Of a stretch of 24,563 bases of DNA, positions 6,531-14,211 are shown in pieces. The notes beneath the pieces were generated by a model. It was not told the DNA's origin and ran no database searches. It was given only the letters and a program-made list of their open reading frames with translations. Within the stretch, counting starts at the first letter, position 1; the number at the start of each line of letters is the position of its first letter. The DNA lies in contig DATBWZ010000026.1 of NCBI GenBank assembly GCA_036514535.1, positions 1 through 24,563 on the forward strand. Direction: 5' to 3'. This stretch comes from DATBWZ01 sp036514535 (GTDB taxonomy: Bacteria; JAMCPX01; DATBWZ01). Made by a program: the position numbers and the translations under genes.

Positions 6531-8918
6531 TTGATTGCAAGAATCTTTAATTACCTGTCTGCCGAAAAAAGAAGACAGAATATTGCTGGAATTTTTATCC
6601 TTCTGGTTTTCTTTATTATATTCTTCTACAGCAATATTTTCGGAAACAGATGCCTTAATGTAAATTCCGCGATGTGGTTTGATTCGTTATATCTCAAGGA
6701 TAAACCATTAGAAGCGCGCAGGATTTTTCTAGGCGACTTTACGCCGGTGATTATGAGTTATCCCTACGATTATCTTGCTGCGCAGGAATTCAGGGAAGGA
6801 AGACTTCCCTTGTGGAATTCATACAATGGCTGTGGAGCGCCGGTGCTTGCCGATTTTCAGTCCGCTCCATTCTCTGTTTTCAAGATTTTATTCTACATTT
6901 ATCCGAGCCAGAAGACATATGATTTTTACTACATGAGCGTGCTTTTGTCCGCTGGTATTTTCACGTTTCTTTTTTTAAGGCAGAGCGGAGCTTCAGCGCT
7001 TGCAAGCATTTTCGGCGCGGAAACCTTTATGTTCAACCAGTATATGCTGCTCAGATTGAGCCTGACCGATGTGCCTGTGATTGCATTTCTCCCGCTTCTT
7101 TTACTTTTTACAGAACGGATATTCATTAAGGGATGGAGTCAATATTTTACAATTACAATTGCAATGCTCCTGGCAATCTCTTCAGGCCATCCCGAGGTCG
7201 CCTTTTATGTTTTTGCTGCGGGTTTTCTCTATGGATTATACATGATAATGCTGCGTGAGAAAGATTTGAGAGTGCAAAATTTCATAAAATTTATAAAGAT
7301 TTACCCCCTTGCCGGGCTTACAACGCTTCTTTCATATTCTGCGGTTATTTTCCCTTTTGTTGAATTTCTTAAAAATGGATGGACGCATAAGTTCGGCGCT
7401 GCCGATTTATCGCCTTTAACTTTTCTGATTCACTCCGCAGCCCTTGTCAGTTATCTTCTTCAGCCGCTTTTTTTAAAGATACCAATAGCAATTACTGAAT
7501 ATTTTGTGGCTGATTACATGGGTGTTGTAGTTTTGTTATTGGGTGTGGCGGGGCTCACTGCATATTCATGGCGGGTTCCTTCCTTTGTGCTTGTTTTATT
7601 TTTTCTGCCTGTATTTAATATCATAGGGGTATTTACAGGCATTGTTTTCAGGCATTTATATACGACCCCTGTGTTTATACTCGGTATGATAATGTATGCT
7701 GTCAGGGTTATGGATGGGATGGATGATCAAAAAGAATTGCTTAAAAAAATAAAAATTTCATTTATTATACTTTTTATTCTCTCTTTTGTTTTCGCAATGC
7801 CCGTAACAATGGATATTCTGAAAAGATCAGGAATTAGAATGGAAAATTATCCGCTTTACTTTTTATCCCGCGCGCATTCATTGCTTTTTATATGGATGCC
7901 GTTATCCGTCTTTCTCTGGAGCATTCATAAAATCAGAAAGACTTCGCTGGTGAAGGCGCTGTTCATCTTTTTTGCTTTTCTGGATTTGTTTCTTGTTTCA
8001 AAATTTACACACTTAAGGAATCAATGTTTTGAATACTACCTTCCTGAACATCTTGGGTTTCTTAAGCCGGGGAGTGAACCGTTCAGAGTTTTATCGCTCA
8101 AAGGGGCTCCTCTTCCTGCAAATACCAACCTTGTCCCGGGAATTTTTGATATCAGGCATGCAGAAGCGATTTCTTTGCGGCGGTACGGCGAGTTCCTTTC
8201 TGCAGTTGATCCGAGCATTACGGAGACCGGGAAAATGATTCCCCACTCGCCAGAGGTTTTATTTTGGGATCTGCTCAATGTGAAATATCTTTTAACCTCC
8301 AGGTGTACATCTTCAGCGCATCAAACTTTCTGCGGAGAAAAAAATGTAGTGGGGATTTATAAGCCGCCGGAGATAACAGACGGTAAATTCAGAATGATTG
8401 TGGAAACAGAATATTACAGGATTTATGAAAATCTCTTTTTTATGCCGAGGGCGTTCCTTGTTGCAACCCCGATTTTTGTTAATGACGAAAGAGAGTCGTT
8501 GATGATGATTAAAGAAGGATGGAAGGACTTCCGGAATTCTGTGATAATTGAAGAAAAAGATTCCAAAAGCATAGAAGAGATAAAATCCAAGGTCTCTGCA
8601 GGAGTGCGGGATGGCGTAATTGAATTTATCTATTACGGAACACAGAAGGTAAAATTGCAGGTGAAGGCATCCTCTCCTGGATTCGTTGTGCTTTCGGATG
8701 CCTATTATCCGGGCTGGAAGGCTTTTGTGGACGGGGTAGAGACGAAGATATTCCCCGCGGATTATTTTATACGGGCGGTATTTGTCGACAAGGGGGAGCA
8801 TATTCTGGAATTCCGTTACGAGCCTCTTTCATTCAGAATCGGGATGATAATATCCTTGGTCACATTGACGGTTTTTGCGGGCATGCTGATAAAGAAGAAT
8901 CTCTTGACATCAATATAA
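6531..8918 (+). CDS. YfhO-family integral membrane protein
   Basis: A 795-residue polytopic inner-membrane protein resembling the YfhO family (related in fold to GT-C membrane glycosyltransferases), some of which take part in lipoteichoic-acid or polymer glycosylation. The first membrane segment is about residues 18-38. A loop containing PLWNSYNGCGAPVLADFQSA (about residues 98-117) matches the WN-x-x-x-G-x-P-x-x-A-x-x-Q pattern of the family. Many further hydrophobic helices follow to about residue 490, then a soluble C-terminal part with the family-like YYPGWKAFVDG (about 725-735) and a final helix near residues 770-788. The start is TTG; AGGA lies only one base upstream and the next ATG would delete the first helix. 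The donor, acceptor and pathway are unknown. Confidence 0.8.
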   Translation: MIARIFNYLSAEKRRQNIAGIFILLVFFIIFFYSNIFGNRCLNVNSAMWFDSLYLKDKPLEARRIFLGDFTPVIMSYPYDYLAAQEFREGRLPLWNSYNGCGAPVLADFQSAPFSVFKILFYIYPSQKTYDFYYMSVLLSAGIFTFLFLRQSGASALASIFGAETFMFNQYMLLRLSLTDVPVIAFLPLLLLFTERIFIKGWSQYFTITIAMLLAISSGHPEVAFYVFAAGFLYGLYMIMLREKDLRVQNFIKFIKIYPLAGLTTLLSYSAVIFPFVEFLKNGWTHKFGAADLSPLTFLIHSAALVSYLLQPLFLKIPIAITEYFVADYMGVVVLLLGVAGLTAYSWRVPSFVLVLFFLPVFNIIGVFTGIVFRHLYTTPVFILGMIMYAVRVMDGMDDQKELLKKIKISFIILFILSFVFAMPVTMDILKRSGIRMENYPLYFLSRAHSLLFIWMPLSVFLWSIHKIRKTSLVKALFIFFAFLDLFLVSKFTHLRNQCFEYYLPEHLGFLKPGSEPFRVLSLKGAPLPANTNLVPGIFDIRHAEAISLRRYGEFLSAVDPSITETGKMIPHSPEVLFWDLLNVKYLLTSRCTSSAHQTFCGEKNVVGIYKPPEITDGKFRMIVETEYYRIYENLFFMPRAFLVATPIFVNDERESLMMIKEGWKDFRNSVIIEEKDSKSIEEIKSKVSAGVRDGVIEFIYYGTQKVKLQVKASSPGFVVLSDAYYPGWKAFVDGVETKIFPADYFIRAVFVDKGEHILEFRYEPLSFRIGMIISLVTLTVFAGMLIKKNLLTSI

Positions 8919-8933
8919 ATGTTGTGCTATAAT
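8904..8933 (+). promoter_or_regulatory. Full-consensus sigma70 promoter for the PilZ gene
   Basis: TTGACA (8904-8909) and TATAAT (8928-8933) are both perfect matches, separated by 18 bases. The promoter overlaps the stop codon of the YfhO-like gene. The predicted start is near 8940, about 10 bases before the ATG at 8950, with no ribosome binding site in between. This is the best promoter in the window by eye. Confidence 0.7.
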
Positions 8934-8949
8934 ATTTTTAGATTTTAAA

Positions 8950-9438
8950 ATGTTTGTAAAAAACAAGGAAAATTTAACTGAGTTTCTGATCAGACGTAAA
9001 AAAGCCGTCCGGGCTTCTATTAAAAATCTTTCGCGGGTGATAAAAAAACGCAATATAGGATCCATTCTCGGAACATACCCTCAGGAAAAAAGAAACCATC
9101 AAGAAAATCGCAGAATAGCAAAACGAATTTTCGCAAGGGTTCCTGTGTATATAAAGGCGCTGGATGCCTTTTATATGGATTATTCAGTAGATATCAGCGA
9201 AGGGGGTATAAGCGTGGAGAGCCTGGAGCCTCTTCAGAAGGGGCAGAAGGTCGATCTTACGCTTGCGTTCTCCTCTCAGGATCAATTTGACACACAGGCT
9301 GAGGTTGCGTGGTCTCTTAGCGGAAAAGGCATTGCTAAATCTGCCGGGCTCAGATTTGACTTTATTGATAACCAGAAGAAAGATTCCCTTACGAATATTA
9401 TTTATAGTTTAAAGAACACGCCACCCAGTGATTCTTAG
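8950..9438 (+). CDS. PilZ-domain protein (candidate c-di-GMP receptor)
   Basis: A 162-residue cytoplasmic protein with a PilZ domain, a beta-barrel that commonly binds cyclic di-GMP. The two ligand motifs are present: Arg55-x-x-x-Arg59 (RIAKR) and Asp81-x-Ser83-x-x-Gly86 (DISEGG). The domain runs from about residue 53 to 155. The first 50 residues are strongly basic (many Lys and Arg) and unassigned; they might contact membrane or nucleic acid. There is no Shine-Dalgarno sequence, and the strong promoter sits just upstream. Its 3' end overlaps the convergent oppF-like gene by 41 bases. The output target is unknown. Also see the GGDEF protein at 17054 and the MshEN protein at 11334. Confidence 0.87.
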   Translation: MFVKNKENLTEFLIRRKKAVRASIKNLSRVIKKRNIGSILGTYPQEKRNHQENRRIAKRIFARVPVYIKALDAFYMDYSVDISEGGISVESLEPLQKGQKVDLTLAFSSQDQFDTQAEVAWSLSGKGIAKSAGLRFDFIDNQKKDSLTNIIYSLKNTPPSDS

Positions 9439-10372
9439 ATATTTCCCTTAATATTTCTTTTTCTTCAGAACATTCTGTCTTTGCGGATTCGCAGCGGTTG
9501 ATGAATCTGCAGCCGTTTTGTGGAAACATAATCGCATTATAATTTTCAGGGTCATGCGTTCTGTTTTTCCGGTCTTTTGGATGGGCTGGCGGAATGGATG
9601 CAAGCAATAGTTTACTGTAAGGATGAATCGGGTTTTTGAAAAGTTCTTCCGTGTCAGCAAGTTCAACGATTTTGCCGAGGTACATGACAGCTGTTGTCTT
9701 GGCAATATGCCGGACAATTCTCAAGTCATGGGTAATTAACAGGATTGAAAGAGAAAATTGTTTCTGCAATTGTGTCAGCAGGCTCAGGATCTGTGCCTGA
9801 ATGGTAACATCAAGGGCAGAAACAGGTTCATCGGCAACCACAAACCTCGGGTTAAGTATTAATGCCCTTGCAATGCATACGCGCTGCCTTTCTCCACCGC
9901 TTAACTCGTGGGGGAACTTTTGAATATACTCCCTTTTCAGCCCTACTGTTTCAAACATTTTTATAACAGAGTCCAACCGCTCCCTTTTGCTGCCGATCCT
10001 GTGGGCATCAAGCCCTTCTGCCGCGCTTTTCCCGACCCTCATTCTCGGATTCAGGGACGCATACGGATTCTGGAGTATAATTTGCATCTGTTTTCTAAGT
10101 TCTTTCAGTCTCCGTTCAGGCAGATCTGTTATATCTTTATTTAAAAAAACAATCTTTCCCTGAGAGGCAGGGATGAGTCTGAGCAAGAGCCTGCCGAGCG
10201 TGCTTTTTCCGCTTCCGCTCTCTCCCACAAGTCCAAACGCTTCGCCATTATATATTTTAATATCTACTCCATCCACAGCCTTTACAATCCGTTTTTTAAG
10301 GAATGTAAAAGGACCGGAAATATCAAAATATCTTTTTAAACCGGTTGCATTTATAAGCGGATTATTGTTCAT
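9398..10372 (-). CDS. oppF: Oligopeptide/dipeptide ABC transporter ATPase, OppF/DppF type
   Basis: Nucleotide-binding subunit of a peptide- or nickel-type ABC importer, which hydrolyses ATP at the inner membrane. With the start chosen at 10372 (ATG overlapping the oppD-like TGA) the length is 324 residues; an in-frame ATG at 10384 would add four. Motifs are Walker A GESGSGKST (50-58), signature LSGGE (157-161), Walker B FVVADEP (177-183) and switch His in ITHD. The C-terminal oligopeptide/dipeptide extension carries Cys288, Cys294, Cys301 and Cys319. Some peptide-transporter ATPases hold an iron-sulfur cluster through such cysteines; whether this one does is inference. No permease or solute-binding protein gene is adjacent. 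The gene end overlaps the PilZ gene on the other strand. Confidence 0.92.
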   Translation of the reverse strand: MNNNPLINATGLKRYFDISGPFTFLKKRIVKAVDGVDIKIYNGEAFGLVGESGSGKSTLGRLLLRLIPASQGKIVFLNKDITDLPERRLKELRKQMQIILQNPYASLNPRMRVGKSAAEGLDAHRIGSKRERLDSVIKMFETVGLKREYIQKFPHELSGGERQRVCIARALILNPRFVVADEPVSALDVTIQAQILSLLTQLQKQFSLSILLITHDLRIVRHIAKTTAVMYLGKIVELADTEELFKNPIHPYSKLLLASIPPAHPKDRKNRTHDPENYNAIMFPQNGCRFINRCESAKTECSEEKEILREISKNHWVACSLNYK

Positions 10373-11325
10373 GCCTTCCAGCATCTCACAAAATGCGCGG
10401 CGGATTTTTCGCGAAGCGCCTGTTCTTCATCATTGCATGCCGGTTCCGCCATTGAACATCTGTCAAAAAATACGCAGTTTTTTTTTTGGTTCGCAAGATT
10501 CTGCTCCGGCGGCAGAGAAGATACATTGTTAATCTTATTGCTTAATTTGTAAAGTGACGCTAAGAGCGTTTTAGTGTAAGGGTGAAGAGCGTTGTCAAAT
10601 ATCTCCGAAGTTACCGCCCGTTCTACAATTTTCCCGGCATACATTACAATAACAACATCCGCTGTTTCAGCGATTATCCCGAAATCATGGGTAATTAATA
10701 TAATTGATGCGCCCCTGTCGTTACGTATTTTTTTCAGAAGGGAGAGGATCTGCGCCTGAATGGTAACATCAAGCGCTGTTGTCGGTTCATCCGCTAAAAT
10801 GACTTCGGGGTTGCAGCACAGTGCCATGGCTATCATTGCCCGCTGGAGCATTCCTCCGCTCAACTTATGGGGATATGCCCGGTATCGTTCCTGCGGGGAA
10901 GGGAATCCCACTGAATTCAGGATCTCAATGGTTGCTTCCAGGGCTTCTTTTTTACTTACCCGGAGATGCTCCCTGATCGTTTCGGAGATCTGAAATCCAA
11001 TTGTAAAAACAGGATTGAAATAGGACGCAGGTTCCTGAAATACTATGCTTATCCTGGCGCCGCGAATATTTCTGATGGTATCTTTTGGGATCTTCAGCAG
11101 GTCCATTCCCTTAAAGAGGACGCTTCCTCCAACTATTTTCCCGGGATGAGGAACCAGGTTCAGGATGGATAATGCGGTCATACTTTTGCCGCTTCCTGAT
11201 TCACCTACAATACCTAATATCTGCCCGCATTCCAGACTAAATGTTATCCCATCAACTGCTTTGATCACTCCGCTGGGGGTAAAAAAATATGTTCTGAGAT
11301 TATCAATTGAGAGAATGTGCCCCAT
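10369..11325 (-). CDS. oppD: Oligopeptide/dipeptide ABC transporter ATPase, OppD/DppD type
   Basis: Second nucleotide-binding subunit of the same importer, 318 residues. Walker A GESGSGKS (41-48), signature LSGGM (155-159), Walker B VILADEP (175-181) and ITHD (211-214) are all intact, so it should be an active ATPase partner of the downstream OppF-type protein. The C-terminal extension has Cys284, Cys290, Cys297 and Cys315, with the same C-x5-C-x6-C-x17-C spacing as the OppF-like protein. The start follows the MshEN gene stop by 8 bases with no ribosome binding site, and its own stop overlaps the next ATG. All three genes are therefore likely one transcript. The specific substrate (peptide, dipeptide or metal) cannot be read from ATPases alone. 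Confidence 0.93.
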   Translation of the reverse strand: MGHILSIDNLRTYFFTPSGVIKAVDGITFSLECGQILGIVGESGSGKSMTALSILNLVPHPGKIVGGSVLFKGMDLLKIPKDTIRNIRGARISIVFQEPASYFNPVFTIGFQISETIREHLRVSKKEALEATIEILNSVGFPSPQERYRAYPHKLSGGMLQRAMIAMALCCNPEVILADEPTTALDVTIQAQILSLLKKIRNDRGASIILITHDFGIIAETADVVIVMYAGKIVERAVTSEIFDNALHPYTKTLLASLYKLSNKINNVSSLPPEQNLANQKKNCVFFDRCSMAEPACNDEEQALREKSAAHFVRCWKA

Positions 11326-11333
11326 CAGGGAAA

Positions 11334-12035
11334 CTATTTCTTTTTTTCTTTAAGCCGTTGAAGCAGTGTATCTTTATCAATAATGCCTTTTTCCACAAGC
11401 ATTTGCGCGAGAGCAAATGCAAGCGCCCAGGCATCCTTTTCCCGTGAGGATTTTATTTCCGGAGTTTTTTTGTCATCCTTTATTTCCTCCGATGTGATAG
11501 TATCCATCCTGTCTTGGTAAACTATCATTCTCTCGTTAGTTGGTTCGCTTAAAGGGACACCATCGCTGGCCTCTGTGCCAGGCTGGAGGCCAATTCCTTC
11601 ATAGTAAAATCTTATTGCTTCTCCGATTCCTGTGTCAGTTGCAACTGCAGGTTTTAAATGGTAGTTTGTCAGAAACTGAATTTCGTCAATTGCTGCCAGG
11701 TTTGTCGGGTCAGACATGGCTAAAAGAAGGTATTTTTTCCCGCTCTCCTGCCAGATTGCGATGGGCATTACATGATATTTTTTGGCAATATCAACAGGGA
11801 TAAGTTTCAATGGTTCATCTGTTATCTTTATCTTTTTAAAATCAACCGCCGGCAACTGGAGGTAGGAGCTTAAAAATTTAAGAAGTTTTTCCTCTGTCAA
11901 AAATCCCATTGAAATCAGGGTTACACCAAGCCGTCCCCCCCACTGTTTCTGGTAGGCAAGGGCGGATTTAAGCTGCAGATCATCAATTAATCCGGTTTCA
12001 AGAAGCATGTCTCCGAGTTTTTTCTTAATAACCAT
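11334..12035 (-). CDS. Stand-alone MshEN (GspE/PilB N-terminal) domain protein
   Basis: A 233-residue protein resembling the N-terminal domain of type II secretion and type IV pilus ATPases, but with no ATPase domain. MshEN domains bind cyclic di-GMP through two 24-residue motifs joined by a 5-residue spacer. Here motif one is residues 6-29 (beginning KLGDMLLETG, ending Q29), the spacer is 30-34, and motif two is 35-58 (beginning RLGVTLISMG, with Tyr58 in place of the usual final Gln). The rest of the GspE-N fold reaches about residue 145, then an acidic, lysine-rich linker and a final helical segment (about 200-230) follow. It is the lead gene of a unit with oppD and oppF. Ligand binding is a prediction; the motif spacing is seen directly. 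Confidence 0.82.
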   Translation of the reverse strand: MVIKKKLGDMLLETGLIDDLQLKSALAYQKQWGGRLGVTLISMGFLTEEKLLKFLSSYLQLPAVDFKKIKITDEPLKLIPVDIAKKYHVMPIAIWQESGKKYLLLAMSDPTNLAAIDEIQFLTNYHLKPAVATDTGIGEAIRFYYEGIGLQPGTEASDGVPLSEPTNERMIVYQDRMDTITSEEIKDDKKTPEIKSSREKDAWALAFALAQMLVEKGIIDKDTLLQRLKEKKK

Positions 12036-12044
12036 TCTATATGT

Positions 12045-12073
12045 ATACTATTAAATTGTACCATGGTAGTCAA
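12045..12073 (-). promoter_or_regulatory. Promoter for the MshEN-oppD-oppF unit
   Basis: On the minus strand TTGACT (12073-12068), 17 bases, then TAGTAT (12050-12045) match at 5/6 and 4/6. The box ends 9 bases before the ATG at 12035, so the transcript would be nearly leaderless. The spacer contains a 10-bp palindrome TACCATGGTA (12059-12068), well placed for a repressor. Confidence 0.5.
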
Positions 12074-12173
12074 TATAAATATGTGACAAAAATCACTCTT
12101 TTAAACTTTTAATAATTTTCCCCACAGCAGATGGTAATTTCGTAACACTTTGATTTATAATGAAAATAATGTT

Positions 12174-12225
12174 TTGACGCGCCGCGTAAAAAATGCTTGA
12201 CGGATTTGACGCAATGTGAATCACA
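12174..12225. repeat. Cluster of short repeats and palindromes between divergent genes
   Basis: Within 52 bases the intergenic region holds three copies of TTGACG (12174-12179, 12197-12202, 12206-12211) and two perfect 11-bp palindromes, ACGCG-C-CGCGT (12177-12187) and TGTGA-A-TCACA (12215-12225). The region from 12036 to 12324 is the longest non-coding stretch in the window (289 bases). Apart from the two candidate promoters and this cluster I see nothing coding in it. A regulator binding region is plausible; no specific regulator can be named. Confidence 0.4.
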
Positions 12226-12233
12226 ATAGTTGC

Positions 12234-12262
12234 TTGTCATTTCTTTTAATTTATGAAACAAT
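12234..12262 (+). promoter_or_regulatory. Candidate promoter for the lytic transglycosylase gene
   Basis: TTGTCA (12234-12239), 17 bases, AACAAT (12257-12262), matching at 5/6 and 4/6. The predicted start is near 12269, giving a leader of roughly 55 bases, unlike the very short leaders of several other lead genes here. Low certainty because the region is AT-rich. Confidence 0.3.
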
Positions 12263-12324
12263 AGGATATAAGAAAATGCCAGATTCTTTTGCCTTGGTAA
12301 AGGTGAAGAGAAAAATGAAAGGTG

Positions 12325-12915
12325 ATGGCGGAAAATAAAAATATACATAGTCGCAAATTCCTGAATAAAACCGTATTGACTCTGATCGCAATAATCTTTT
12401 TTGAATCCTTTACAACCTCATCTAATTTTAATAGAAATTCTGAATTAATGAATGCACTGGTATCCGCTTCCGTTGAAGAACTGGACCTGCGTCTGGAACA
12501 CGGGATGAAAGATAAAATCCTGAAGACAATAATTGAAGCCTCCAGGGAGAACAACCTGGATCCATTGGTTGTAATATGTGTAATCAATATTGAAAGCTCG
12601 TTCAGGATCAAGGCTGTATCAAAAAAGGGAGCGGTAGGTCTGATGCAGGTGTTGCCATCTGTAAGCAGGTCTCTTGCTGTAGAGATAGGCCGGACTGGAG
12701 AATTTGATCTTTCAGATCCGCATCTGAATATTTTTTTTGGTACATATTACCTTGCGAAACTTATCAATATATTTGACGATCTTAATACTGCCATTCTTGC
12801 TTACAATTACGGACCCACCAGGGTTTCAAACTGGCTTGTTTCCGGAGAGAAAATTCCGAAACAGTATGTAAGAAAGATCAAGGATTGCTATACAAGAGTG
12901 GCTGTGTTGAAGTAG
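12325..12915 (+). CDS. Membrane-anchored lytic transglycosylase (SLT family)
   Basis: A small (196-residue) peptidoglycan lytic transglycosylase that would cleave glycan strands in the periplasm to form 1,6-anhydro ends. A hydrophobic segment at about residues 14-29 looks like a signal anchor or signal peptide. The SLT domain shows the catalytic Glu90 in INIESSF, the GAVGLMQV motif (102-109) with the conserved Gln, and AYNYGP (159-164). The start is the ATG at 12325; a GTG one codon earlier is an alternative. It stands alone between the MshEN and que operons. In such a setting it could serve wall remodelling or opening of the wall for an envelope machine, but the sequence does not say which. 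Confidence 0.9.
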   Translation: MAENKNIHSRKFLNKTVLTLIAIIFFESFTTSSNFNRNSELMNALVSASVEELDLRLEHGMKDKILKTIIEASRENNLDPLVVICVINIESSFRIKAVSKKGAVGLMQVLPSVSRSLAVEIGRTGEFDLSDPHLNIFFGTYYLAKLINIFDDLNTAILAYNYGPTRVSNWLVSGEKIPKQYVRKIKDCYTRVAVLK

Positions 12916-13011
12916 TGCCGGGGATTCACCACTATGAGAATTGTATTGTTTTTCTGTTGCATGCATGTGCAGCGCTGTTGCATAAGAAAATCTTGCCGGC
13001 GTTTTTCTGAA

Positions 13012-13041
13012 TTGAACCTTGTCCTCCCTGTATGCTATACT
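13012..13041 (+). promoter_or_regulatory. Promoter for queD-folE2-queE
   Basis: TTGAAC (13012-13017), 18 bases, TATACT (13036-13041), matching at 4/6 and 5/6. The box ends 7 bases before the queD ATG at 13049, so transcription should begin at or next to the A of the ATG. This leaves no room for a preQ1 or other riboswitch in the transcript. Confidence 0.5.
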
Positions 13042-13048
13042 ATCTCCT

Positions 13049-13417
13049 ATGTATGAAATAAAGATAATCCGCAGTTTTTCGGGTGCACACAGGCTGAAGG
13101 GATACCGGGGGAAATGTGAGAATGTCCACGGTCACAACTGGAGAGTAGAGGTAGAACTGATCAGCGGCAGACTGGACAAAACCGGGATTTCTGTTGACTT
13201 CAGGATTGCGAAAAAGGTGCTTGACAGGGTGTTAAAAAAGCTCGACCATGCACTTTTAAATGATGTTGCCGGGTTTAGAGATAAAAATCCCTCAGCAGAG
13301 AATATCGCAAGGCATATTTTTGATTCCATCAGAAATAAGTTTTCAAAAAAAGCAAAGGTTAAACGGGTTACTGTTTGGGAAACAGAAAATGCAGGAGCTT
13401 CATATACAGAGGATTAA
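13049..13417 (+). CDS. queD: 6-carboxy-5,6,7,8-tetrahydropterin synthase QueD
   Basis: QueD (PTPS family) converts 7,8-dihydroneopterin triphosphate to 6-carboxytetrahydropterin, the second step toward preQ0 and queuosine. The start at ATG 13049 (MYEIKIIRSFSGAHRL) matches the family; an upstream in-frame TTG at 13019 falls inside the promoter and would add ten unlike residues. Length is 122 residues. Zinc ligands are His14, His27 and His29, the catalytic Cys23 is in the C-x3-HGH motif CENVHGH, DHALLND supplies the conserved Asp/His, and ETENAGASY at the C-terminus carries the pterin-binding Glu. folE2, encoding the enzyme that makes its substrate, begins two bases after its stop. Confidence 0.95.
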   Translation: MYEIKIIRSFSGAHRLKGYRGKCENVHGHNWRVEVELISGRLDKTGISVDFRIAKKVLDRVLKKLDHALLNDVAGFRDKNPSAENIARHIFDSIRNKFSKKAKVKRVTVWETENAGASYTED

Positions 13418-13419
13418 CA

Positions 13420-14211
13420 ATGAGTTTGCAGGACATTCAGAATACAAAACCCAGAAGAAATATGAAGATTGAAAGGGTCGGAGTTGTCGGAGTTTCTTAT
13501 CCGATAGCTGTAAGGGACAGGGAGAAAAGCACTCAGCCAACTGTGGGAGTTATCACAATGTCGGTGGATCTCCCCAGGCACTTCAAGGGCACGCACATGT
13601 CCAGATTTATAGAGGTTCTCAATGAATACAGCAGGCAGATTGATATAAAAAAACTGAGCGAAATCCTTGAGAAGATAAAGAGGAGATTCCAGGCCAGCGC
13701 AGCGCATCTTGAGGTTGAATTCCCGTATTTCATAAACAAACCGGCGCCGGTTACATCTGCGGAGGGATTAATGGAGTATAACTGCAAGATTACCGGGACC
13801 GCAGAAGAAAAGAAGGATTTTATAGTGGAGGTGAAAGTCCCGGTAACAACATTGTGTCCATGTTCCAAGGCTATCAGCCGTAATGGCGCGCATAGCCAGA
13901 GGTGTGTTGTGACTGTAAGGGTAAGATACAGAAAATTTTTCTGGATTGAGGATATCATCTCCCTTGTTGAATCCTGTGCCAGTGCGGATATCTACCCTGT
14001 TCTGAAAAGGGAGGATGAAAAATTTGTTACCGAAAAGGCTTATGATACACCCATGTTCGTTGAAGACATTGTAAGGGAAATAGCCTGGAAACTCAGAAAG
14101 GAAAAAAACTTCTTCTGGTTTACAGTGGACGCAGTGAGCATGGAATCCATTCACAATTACAATGTCTTTGCCCATATAGAGGTGGGGGATCCACATGGCG
14201 GAAGTGCCTGA
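13420..14211 (+). CDS. folE2: GTP cyclohydrolase IB (FolE2/MptA type)
   Basis: FolE2 converts GTP to 7,8-dihydroneopterin triphosphate, the entry point to folate and to queuosine. The start at ATG 13420 follows AGAGGA (13408-13413) at a 6-base spacing; a longer in-frame start inside queD lacks family support. The protein has 263 residues. Motifs are LPRHFKGTHMSRF (51-63), CPCSKAIS (146-153) and GAHSQR (156-161); Cys146 and His158 are expected metal/active-site ligands, and ESIHNYN lies near the C-terminus. It overlaps queE by 17 bases. FolE2 replaces the zinc enzyme FolE in many bacteria; whether a FolE also exists cannot be seen here. Its place between queD and queE argues that it feeds queuosine. 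Confidence 0.96.
   Translation: MSLQDIQNTKPRRNMKIERVGVVGVSYPIAVRDREKSTQPTVGVITMSVDLPRHFKGTHMSRFIEVLNEYSRQIDIKKLSEILEKIKRRFQASAAHLEVEFPYFINKPAPVTSAEGLMEYNCKITGTAEEKKDFIVEVKVPVTTLCPCSKAISRNGAHSQRCVVTVRVRYRKFFWIEDIISLVESCASADIYPVLKREDEKFVTEKAYDTPMFVEDIVREIAWKLRKEKNFFWFTVDAVSMESIHNYNVFAHIEVGDPHGGSA

Noticed and set aside
8313..8801. 162-codon open frame on the minus strand inside the YfhO-like gene
   Set aside because: It lies wholly antisense to a well-supported gene, shows no family motif and has the irregular composition of a shadow frame.
12215..12225. TGTGAATCACA as a CRP/FNR-type binding site
   Set aside because: The half-sites look CRP-like, but the spacer is one base instead of six, so the spacing is wrong for that family.
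13012..13049. preQ1 riboswitch before the queuosine operon
   Set aside because: The promoter ends 7 bases before the queD start, leaving no transcribed leader in which one could form.
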